From the NCBI GenBank assembly GCA_947632355.1, contig CANROY010000042.1, positions 1-9,884 on the forward strand: a DNA stretch of 9,884 nucleotides. The letters run 5' to 3'. The notes beneath the pieces are model-generated. The model was not told the origin of the DNA. It made no database searches and saw nothing but the letters and a program-made list of their open reading frames with translations. Both the position numbers and the translations under genes were made by a program. Source of the DNA: an uncultured Bacilli bacterium. GTDB lineage: Bacteria; Bacillota_I; Bacilli_A; RF39; UBA660. This document shows, in pieces, positions 6,432-9,884 of this stretch (position 1 is the stretch's first letter; every line of letters begins with the position of its first letter).

Positions 6432-6989
6432 TTAAATTAAAACCTCAACTTCATCCCCCGTTTTTAAAAGTGTTGCATTAGCGTCATCTATATCAATGTG
6501 AAATGCTAGTGTTCCATTTTCACTTATCTTGATTTTAGCATCAAGTAAACAAGATTTTTCTCCTTCTACTTTTACTTGTACTGTTTGATTATTTACAACA
6601 TTCCATCTAGTAGCTTCACTTGGATTCATATGAATATGTCTTTCTGCTAAAATACAAGCATTTTCTAAAACAATGCTTTCCTTTTCTCCTATTAACGTAA
6701 TAGCACTACTCCCTACTACATCCCCACTTTTACGTACTGGTGGATTTATTTTTAAATGTCTAGCATCACTACAAGCAATTTCAACTTGATTGTAACTTCT
6801 AAAAGGGCCAACAATACGCACATTTTCTATGCTTCCGCCCTCCGTTTTAATAGTCACTGATTCATTACTTGCAAAATCTCCTACTTGGGATAAGTTATTC
6901 CTTTTGGTCAGAGGTTTTGTAAATAATTGGTGATACACCTCTTCTGTTAAATGTACATGTCGATTACTTACTTCCACTTTTACTTTCAT
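6432..6989 (-). CDS. pduL: PduL-type phosphate acyltransferase (phosphotransacylase)
   Basis: PduL enzymes interconvert acyl-CoA (acetyl- or propanoyl-CoA) and acyl phosphate, using two zinc ions. The 185-aa product shows the family's zinc and active-site motifs: SNRHVHL (8-14), a second pair in AERHIHM (115-121), His164 in FHIDIDDAN, plus GPFR (61-64) and the ARHLKINPPVRKSGD stretch (76-90). There is no N-terminal encapsulation extension and no microcompartment gene nearby, so it is probably a cytosolic enzyme making acetyl phosphate for ATP or signalling; the substrate is inferred. An ATG at 7004 is also in frame, but 6989 is chosen because AAGGTG lies exactly 6 nt before it. It overlaps the ASCH gene by 26 bp, so translation is likely coupled. 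Confidence 0.9.
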   Translation of the reverse strand: MKVKVEVSNRHVHLTEEVYHQLFTKPLTKRNNLSQVGDFASNESVTIKTEGGSIENVRIVGPFRSYNQVEIACSDARHLKINPPVRKSGDVVGSSAITLIGEKESIVLENACILAERHIHMNPSEATRWNVVNNQTVQVKVEGEKSCLLDAKIKISENGTLAFHIDIDDANATLLKTGDEVEVLI

Positions 6990-7380
6990 CTTTTTCACCT
7001 TCATAATCCCATAAACTTAATTTTCCATTCACCGAAACGGGTTCTATTTCTTCTACATTTTCTAATTTAAAGCCATAACGTTCCCTAGTCTCTATAGTTT
7101 GTAAACTTTTATATACAATTGGATCTTTTTTATAGTATTTTAGAGCAAATTCATCATCAACAGCTACACAGTCTGTAATGATGGCTTTCGCTATTATTTT
7201 ACCAATCGGATATTCTAAATTTAAATATTTGAATCGTTCCATTGCCTTCTTATCTATTCCTTTACCGGCGTGAATATAAATTTCTCCTCGATAATTCGTT
7301 TTCCAAGTTCTAAATTCATATTCTTTATAACCTTTCGCGATTAATGTTGCCCATGGTTGTTTAATGGTAATGACTTTCAT
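6964..7380 (-). CDS. ASCH-domain protein
   Basis: This 138-aa cytoplasmic protein is essentially one ASCH domain, a beta-barrel related to PUA that binds RNA or nucleotides. The signature is near the N-terminus: TIKQPWATLIAKGYKEYEFR (5-24), then TWKTNYRGEIYIHAGK (25-40), with the charged Lys/Glu/Arg residues expected to line the cleft. Some ASCH proteins are ribonucleases or acetylcytidine amidohydrolases, but nothing here decides between activities. A GTG at 7389 is in frame, yet the ATG at 7380 is preferred because AGGTG precedes it by 6 nt, as for pduL. It is the first gene of the operon and overlaps pduL. Grouping with dusB may hint at an RNA-related role; that is inference. Confidence 0.85.
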   Translation of the reverse strand: MKVITIKQPWATLIAKGYKEYEFRTWKTNYRGEIYIHAGKGIDKKAMERFKYLNLEYPIGKIIAKAIITDCVAVDDEFALKYYKKDPIVYKSLQTIETRERYGFKLENVEEIEPVSVNGKLSLWDYEGEKDESKSGSK

Positions 7381-7382
7381 CC

Positions 7383-7411
7383 TTTTCACCTAATTTGTAT
7401 TTTATCATAAT
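7383..7411 (+). promoter_or_regulatory. possible promoter of the CxxC protein gene
   Basis: TTTTCA (7383-7388), 17 bp, CATAAT (7406-7411). Four and five of six positions match consensus. Initiation at about 7418 would give a leader of about 29 nt carrying the AGAGGAGG ribosome binding site. Confidence 0.35.
7399..7407 (-). promoter_or_regulatory. possible extended -10 for the ASCH-pduL-dusB operon
   Basis: The minus strand shows TGATAAAAT (TGn followed by TAAAAT) about 20 nt before the ATG at 7380. There is no good -35, as expected for extended -10 promoters. It overlaps the proposed divergent promoter at 7383-7411. Confidence 0.4.
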
Positions 7412-7446
7412 TTCTGGTCATATTAAATACTAGAGGAGGATTTTAA

Positions 7447-7647
7447 ATGAAAAATCAAAACTGTGGAGACTGTAAAGACTCCAAACAAGGAAAAGCCTAT
7501 ATCGATAAAGAAACGGGTTTACTTTGTGTAGAAATTGTAGAAAAATATGAAAAACCACAAGGTAAGAAAACACTTGTTCCTTATATTTGTACAACTTGTG
7601 GAACAGTCAATTGGAAATGTATTGATCCTGATGAAAAAGAATGTTAA
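7447..7647 (+). CDS. small protein with two CxxC pairs, probably zinc-binding
   Basis: The 66-aa product has seven cysteines, two pairs spaced as CxxC: CGDC (6-9) and CTTC (48-51), with further Cys at 27, 58 and 66. Two CxxC knuckles about 40 residues apart suggest a zinc-ribbon-like fold. The middle is a charged strand region (KETGLLCVEIVEKYEK). No known family is recognised, and no function is assigned. The start is well supported: AGAGGAGG at 7432-7439 is a near-perfect ribosome binding site 7 nt before the ATG. It is monocistronic and divergent from the ASCH operon. Its terminator hairpin overlaps its own 3' end, so the gene is compact and likely well expressed. Confidence 0.75.
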   Translation: MKNQNCGDCKDSKQGKAYIDKETGLLCVEIVEKYEKPQGKKTLVPYICTTCGTVNWKCIDPDEKEC

Positions 7648-7660
7648 ATTCTTTTTTTAG
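7634..7660 (+). terminator. terminator overlapping the stop codon of the CxxC gene
   Basis: AAAAAGAAT (7634-7642) pairs perfectly with ATTCTTTTT (7648-7656) around GTTAA, and the T run continues to 7658. The TAA stop (7645-7647) lies in the loop. The stem is very AT-rich, so strength is uncertain. Confidence 0.55.
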
Positions 7661-7708
7661 TTGATATATGTTTTATTGCTAATATATTGCTTTTTTATTA
7701 TATATAAA

Positions 7709-7750
7709 TTGACATTTCCAACTTTCTATTCTATACTTATAGTAGAAAGT
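7709..7750 (+). promoter_or_regulatory. relB promoter with palindromic operator
   Basis: Consensus TTGACA (7709-7714), 17 bp and TATACT (7732-7737) make a strong promoter. A nested palindrome covers the -10 and start site: outer arms ACTTTCTA (7721-7728) and TAGAAAGT (7743-7750), inner arms CTATA (7731-7735) and TATAG (7738-7742). RelB/DinJ-type antitoxins repress their own promoter by binding such repeats, so this is the probable operator. Confidence 0.65.
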
Positions 7751-7761
7751 AGGTTTTGATT

Positions 7762-8010
7762 ATGGCAAAGATAAGTGAACCTATCAATATGAGTTTTCGT
7801 GTTGATAAAGAATTAAAGCATCAAGCAGACAAATTATTTAAAGAATTGGGCTTAAACACGAGTGTTGCTCTTAATATGTTTCTTGCTCAATGCGTAAGAA
7901 ATCAAGCACTGCCATTTATTCCAAGTCGTATAGATAAAGGAAATAGTAAAGAAATAGAAGAAGTAGAAGTAAATAAAGATGGTTATTACGATTTTGAAAA
8001 TATTTTGTAA
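7762..8010 (+). CDS. RelB/DinJ-family antitoxin, without a toxin gene
   Basis: The 82-aa product fits type II antitoxins of the RelB/DinJ group. It has a ribbon-helix-helix N-terminus (INMSFRVDKELKHQADKLFK, about 8-27, then ELGLNTSVALNMFLAQCVRN) ending in the family's QALPF motif. An acidic C-terminal tail (EIEEVEVNKDGYYDFE) would normally wrap the toxin. The ATG at 7762 is used because GTAGG lies 8 nt upstream; an in-frame TTG at 7756 is too close. Downstream there is a terminator and then another promoter, with no RelE/YafQ-like frame, so the antitoxin is an orphan. It may act as an immunity remnant or as a stand-alone autorepressor. The operator at 7721-7750 suggests it still controls itself. 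Confidence 0.85.
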   Translation: MAKISEPINMSFRVDKELKHQADKLFKELGLNTSVALNMFLAQCVRNQALPFIPSRIDKGNSKEIEEVEVNKDGYYDFENIL

Positions 8011-8023
8011 AAGCCATCTTTTT
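7975..8023 (+). terminator. relB terminator formed with the end of the coding region
   Basis: AAAGATGG (7975-7982, inside the gene) pairs with CCATCTTT (8014-8021), followed by TTC. The 8-bp stem encloses a loop of 31 nt containing the last codons and stop. The long loop makes it weaker than a standard terminator. Confidence 0.45.
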
Positions 8024-8026
8024 CTT

Positions 8027-8055
8027 TTGCATTTCTATATAAAATGGTATATAAT
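8027..8055 (+). promoter_or_regulatory. promoter of the convergent small RNA
   Basis: TTGCAT (8027-8032), a 17-bp spacer and a perfect TATAAT (8050-8055). Initiation is expected at about A8062. It starts immediately behind the relB terminator and points at the hydrophobic-peptide gene. Confidence 0.6.
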
Positions 8056-8061
8056 CAAGTT

Positions 8062-8133
8062 AAAGCGAGCCACTAAGTATAGTGCTTGCCAAAAGTTTGT
8101 AAGCACCATTCCTTACGGAAATGGTGTTTTTTT
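8062..8133 (+). ncRNA. putative antisense RNA antitoxin, about 72 nt
   Basis: Between a consensus promoter and a strong terminator lies a short noncoding unit. Its first hairpin pairs GCGAG (8065-8069) with CTTGC (8085-8089) and CACTA (8071-8075) with TAGTG (8080-8084), with one bulged C and loop AGTA. A single-stranded link (CAAAAGTTTGTAAG) leads to the terminator stem. It converges on the 27-aa hydrophobic peptide gene, which stops 27 nt beyond the RNA's 3' end. The minus strand has no obvious terminator between 8160 and the RNA, so the toxin message probably runs through it. The RNA would then be fully complementary to the toxin 3' UTR, the arrangement of txpA/ratA and bsrG/SR4. An unrelated trans-acting sRNA is the alternative. 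Confidence 0.6.
8104..8133 (+). terminator. terminator of the small RNA
   Basis: CACCATTCC (8104-8112) pairs with GGAAATGGTG (8117-8126) with one bulged A and a 4-nt TTAC loop, followed by seven Ts (8127-8133). Confidence 0.85.
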
Positions 8134-8159
8134 CACCTTATCAACCAAAACCCCAAATT

Positions 8160-8243
8160 TTAACAAGCGTTAATTATCAAGAAAATGATCAATAAAATGA
8201 TTATCACGATCAATGCTGCAATTAAAAAATCTTTTTTTGTCAT
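8160..8243 (-). CDS. 27-aa hydrophobic peptide, putative type I toxin
   Basis: The reading frame is too short for usual ORF cutoffs. The peptide starts MTKKDFLIAALIV, continues with an almost unbroken Ile/Leu/Phe stretch (residues 6-24) and ends NAC. A Lys-Lys-Asp cap and one membrane-spanning helix are the form of type I toxins such as Ibs, Ldr, Fst and BsrG, which depolarise or disturb the membrane. AGGTGG (8256-8251) lies 7 nt before the ATG. The ribosome binding site can be masked by an upstream CCACCT, and a convergent RNA at 8062-8133 faces the gene. A candidate promoter lies at 8341-8313. No sequence-level match to a named family is claimed. It could instead be a harmless small membrane protein, but the antisense RNA and masked ribosome binding site favour a toxin. 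Confidence 0.65.
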   Translation of the reverse strand: MTKKDFLIAALIVIIILLIIFLIINAC

Positions 8244-8290
8244 TTCGCGACCACCTCGATTTCTTTTAAGATTCTAGGTGGCAAATCCAT
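8240..8290 (-). CDS. possible 16-aa leader peptide overlapping the toxin start
   Basis: An in-frame ATG (8290-8288) opens a 16-codon frame reading MDLPPRILKEIEVVAK, whose TGA stop (8242-8240) overlaps the toxin ATG as ATGA. Its codons run through the toxin ribosome binding site. Translation would open the masking hairpin and couple to the toxin, as mok does for hok. No ribosome binding site is visible before this ATG, and a frame this short can arise by chance. Confidence 0.3.
   Translation of the reverse strand: MDLPPRILKEIEVVAK
8251..8281 (-). promoter_or_regulatory. hairpin masking the toxin ribosome binding site
   Basis: In the minus-strand RNA CCACCT (8281-8276) is perfectly complementary to the Shine-Dalgarno AGGTGG (8256-8251), with a G-U pair extending it and a 19-nt loop between. 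Sequestered ribosome binding sites are a hallmark of type I toxin mRNAs; the fold here is inferred from complementarity. Confidence 0.5.
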
Positions 8291-8312
8291 TACTTTTGCG
8301 GCTCGCAGGAAC

Positions 8313-8341
8313 ACTTTAACAAAGAAAAAAAGGAAATGCAA
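8313..8341 (-). promoter_or_regulatory. candidate toxin promoter
   Basis: The minus strand has TTGCAT (8341-8336), a 17-bp spacer and TAAAGT (8318-8313) preceded by TGT (extended -10). The -35 hexamer and spacing equal those of the convergent RNA promoter. A hairpin-forming repeat (AAATGCAAA 8334-8342 / TTTGCGATTT 8351-8360) covers the -35 region. The -10 is weak. Confidence 0.4.
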
Positions 8342-8389
8342 ATCACCAATTTTGCGATTTCTAGCAACTTTTGGGCAATTTCTACATAG

Positions 8390-8424
8390 AAAAAGGCAAA
8401 TTGTCACAACAATTTACCTTTTTT
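8390..8424. terminator. bidirectional terminator below the XRE gene
   Basis: GGCAAATTGT (8395-8404) and ACAATTTACC (8409-8418) form a 10-bp stem (one G-U) with loop CACA. It is flanked by AAAAA on the left (UUUUU for the minus strand) and TTTTTT on the right, so it works for both strands. It is the likely end of the surface protein-XRE transcript. Confidence 0.75.
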
Positions 8425-8427
8425 GAG

Positions 8428-8455
8428 CCAATTTCGTTAAAATTGGTATTTTTTC
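8428..8455 (+). terminator. second plus-strand terminator in tandem
   Basis: CCAATTT (8428-8434) and AAATTGG (8440-8446) form a perfect 7-bp stem with loop CGTTA, followed by TATTTTTT. It lies 4 nt after the T run of the previous terminator. No plus-strand gene feeding it is visible. Confidence 0.6.
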
Positions 8456-8463
8456 AAAAAATT

Positions 8464-8643
8464 TTACTTTTTTTCTATCTTAATTTCTAAACCACATACT
8501 TTTATAACTTTTAAAAACATTTCTAAAGTAATCTTATTTGTATTTGTTTCATATCTTGAGTATTGCTGTTGGGTAACTCCTAGTTTTTTTGCTAGTTCTA
8601 CTTGTGTAAGTCCACAAGATTTTCTTATTTCTTTTAGATTCAT
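8464..8643 (-). CDS. XRE/Cro-C1-type HTH regulator, 59 aa
   Basis: This frame is just below a 60-residue cutoff. The whole protein is one lambda-repressor-like helix-turn-helix: LKEIRKSCGLTQVELAKKLG (3-22), the recognition helix region VTQQQYSRYET (23-33), then ITLEMFLKVIKVCGLEIKI (38-56). There is no effector or dimerisation domain. Small XRE proteins of this size are often antitoxins or autorepressors. The ATG overlaps the stop of the upstream surface protein gene (TAATG), and TGAGG lies 7 nt before it inside that gene, so translation is coupled. No toxin partner is adjacent unless the large surface protein plays an unexpected role. Transcription probably ends at 8390-8418. Confidence 0.85.
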   Translation of the reverse strand: MNLKEIRKSCGLTQVELAKKLGVTQQQYSRYETNTNKITLEMFLKVIKVCGLEIKIEKK

Positions 8644-9884
8644 TACATTGCCTCATTTGTTGGTGTTAGGACAATACGGAAACCAAGACTAGTGTTGCTT
8701 TTACCTGCGTCGTGACCAAAAGTAAAGACACCATCACCAATACCGGACATGAAAAAGCCACCACGACTGAACCAAAGATTAGCAGAGTTCACAAACCAAG
8801 CCTCATCACTATGCCAAGAACCTATCTTTCTATCTTGAGAATCATAAGTCACTTGTTTAAATGGTCCCATTTCTCCTGTTGCATCACCTAAGATTCTTCT
8901 TTTATATTCTGTCTCTTCACCAATTGCGTATAAATCTACATAACTTAAATTTGGTATATCTTCCTTCTCTAATTCGCTATCTTTAAATGAAATTTCACTT
9001 GCTGATGTTGGATTATTAGAATTAGTCATAGGACTCGCCATATATTCCCAAGCACCACCACTCATATCATAAATTCCGGTATAATTCCAAGTAGTGCTTG
9101 CTACTACGCTATTCGAATTTCCATAATGATAACCATATGTACCATTTTGATTAGGAACAACCCGTTCATATTCATTTCCATTTTCACTTTTTCCTGTATA
9201 TCCAATAGTTGGTTCTTTGCTTGCTGCATATCCTGTAACAAAATAATGATTATTATTGATTCGTATTTCTGAACATTTATCATTTTCACATGTTCCATAT
9301 TTAGAGTGTGAGAGATAAGCTACTGCTCCCCATTCGGTATTCTTCATCATATGGCTATCTAAGTCTCTTTCATATTCGTAACTTGTTTTAAATGCATTAC
9401 CTACTGTTATATTTCTCCAACTATATACATTTGGTTTTATGATTACTTTTGTTGAGTCATTTTCATCTTTTTGTGCTTTTGGTTCAGTCCAACTATTATC
9501 AACAGTAATTGTTTTTTGATTTTCTTCTGTACTTTGATTGTATCCTGTCTCAAATTTGCCCACCCAAAAGCCTTTTGAATTTTCAAACGCTGTAAACGCA
9601 GGATGTGTCATCCAATCTCCTACATGACAATTTCCATCTGCTCCACTTTTATTTGGTGTTGCACATTGTTTGTAATTTTCATTCGTTGCATCGTCTATTG
9701 TATTCTCTAATCCAAATTCGATTTCGATTGGTTGCTCTGCATTTTCTTCTAATGGTCCATTAGCATTTTCATAATTTCCCATATCAAAGATTTTATATCG
9801 ATACTTCGGTATCCATACAAAATAACTTTCTATTTCGTTTTCTTCTATTTTATCTCCTGCTTTTAATGTCTTTGCTTTCTCATT
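8643..9884 (-). CDS. SUMF1/FGE-like surface protein, C-terminal 413 residues (N-terminus beyond right edge)
   Basis: The frame stays open to the edge, so the ATG at 9782 is only an internal methionine: just before it the sequence reads ESYFVWIPKYRYKIFDM. Later motifs are GFWVGKFETGY, HMMKNTEWGAVAYLSHSKYG, GIYDMSGGAWEYMASP, RRILGDATGEMG and, near the end, LWFSRGGFFMSG followed by SLGFRIVL. The DMSGGAWE and RGG...GFR pattern is that of the formylglycine-generating enzyme/SUMF1 C-type-lectin-like fold. The catalytic cysteines of true FGE are absent from the RGG region, so a binding or surface role is more likely than catalysis. From memory, related proteins in gut Bacilli carry a prepilin-like or signal N-terminus; that part is not visible here. 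The gene is coupled to the XRE gene by TAATG. Confidence 0.75.
   Translation of the reverse strand, partial: NEKAKTLKAGDKIEENEIESYFVWIPKYRYKIFDMGNYENANGPLEENAEQPIEIEFGLENTIDDATNENYKQCATPNKSGADGNCHVGDWMTHPAFTAFENSKGFWVGKFETGYNQSTEENQKTITVDNSWTEPKAQKDENDSTKVIIKPNVYSWRNITVGNAFKTSYEYERDLDSHMMKNTEWGAVAYLSHSKYGTCENDKCSEIRINNNHYFVTGYAASKEPTIGYTGKSENGNEYERVVPNQNGTYGYHYGNSNSVVASTTWNYTGIYDMSGGAWEYMASPMTNSNNPTSASEISFKDSELEKEDIPNLSYVDLYAIGEETEYKRRILGDATGEMGPFKQVTYDSQDRKIGSWHSDEAWFVNSANLWFSRGGFFMSGIGDGVFTFGHDAGKSNTSLGFRIVLTPTNEAM

Larger units (their letters stand above)
8065..8306. repeat. imperfect inverted repeat flanking the type I locus
   Basis: Plus-strand GCGAGCCACTAAGTA (8065-8079) is mirrored on the minus strand by GCGAGCCGCAAAAGTA (8306-8291), and GTTAAAG precedes both (8059-8065; 8320-8314). 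The arms enclose the toxin gene and lie at the predicted 5' ends of both RNAs. Whether this is ancestry, regulation or chance cannot be told by eye. Confidence 0.4.

Noticed and set aside
7979..8173. Plus-strand 64-codon frame after relB, considered as a decayed RelE toxin
   Set aside because: It overlaps the relB end, the terminator and the small RNA promoter and terminator; composition and motifs do not resemble RelE or YafQ and no ribosome binding site is present.
8376..8394. AATTTCTAC-like stretch resembling a Cas12a CRISPR repeat
   Set aside because: It occurs once, the following stem does not match the Cas12a repeat hairpin, and there are no spacers or cas genes.
9104..9298. Minus-strand 64-codon frame inside the surface protein
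   Set aside because: Shadow frame of the surface protein gene with Ile/Met-rich low-complexity content and no ribosome binding site.
8643..9782. Treating ATG 9782 as the true start of the SUMF1-like protein
   Set aside because: The frame is open for 34 more codons to the edge and encodes the VWIPKYRYK motif that belongs to this type of protein; no ribosome binding site precedes 9782.

Overview
The window is AT-rich DNA that uses the standard genetic code (tryptophan is TGG and no gene runs through TGA). Strong AGGAGG/AGGTG-type ribosome binding sites, TTGACA/TATAAT promoters, U-tailed hairpin terminators and the gene families present (PadR with a HAAS membrane partner, PduL, DusB, RelB) fit a low-GC Bacillota (Firmicute), probably host- or gut-associated. 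The surface protein at the right edge recalls a lineage-expanded family of uncultured gut Bacilli; that assignment is inference.

Left part (1-5340). The minus strand of 1-65 looks like the first bases of a group IIC intron, placed directly behind the terminator of a tRNA-His gene (102-178). Divergent from the tRNA is a 71-residue membrane protein gene (250-465). It converges on a two-gene minus-strand operon: a one-module ClpA/ClpB-like AAA+ ATPase (1582-2514) and an NAD(P)-binding diaminopentanoate-dehydrogenase-like oxidoreductase (485-1567). Upstream of these lie a PadR repressor (3966-4292) and a HAAS-domain polytopic membrane protein (2596-3966) joined by a TAATG overlap. They are driven by a TTGACA promoter lying inside an inverted repeat. 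A lone single-pass extracytoplasmic protein of unknown function (4433-5137) and tRNA-Asn (5262-5337) follow, each with its own promoter and terminator.

Middle (5340-7660). A tightly packed minus-strand operon encodes an ASCH-domain protein, a PduL phosphotransacylase and the tRNA-dihydrouridine synthase DusB. No clear terminator separates dusB from the co-directional tRNA-Asn. Divergent from the operon is a 66-residue protein with two CxxC pairs.

Right part (7660-9884) is an accessory, toxin-antitoxin-like stretch. It holds an orphan RelB/DinJ antitoxin with a palindromic operator over its promoter and no toxin behind it. Next to it is a probable type I toxin-antitoxin locus: a 27-residue, almost entirely hydrophobic peptide (8160-8243, minus) facing a convergent RNA of about 72 nt with two hairpins (about 8062-8133, plus). 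The toxin ribosome binding site can pair with an upstream CCACCT. After a terminator-rich spacer comes a 59-residue XRE/Cro-type regulator (8464-8643). It is coupled by TAATG to the end of a large SUMF1-like surface protein whose N-terminus lies beyond the right edge.

The type I locus is the best candidate for an undescribed system here. Its peptide is too short for usual ORF cutoffs and has the main parts expected: hydrophobic peptide, antisense RNA with promoter and terminator, and a sequestered ribosome binding site.
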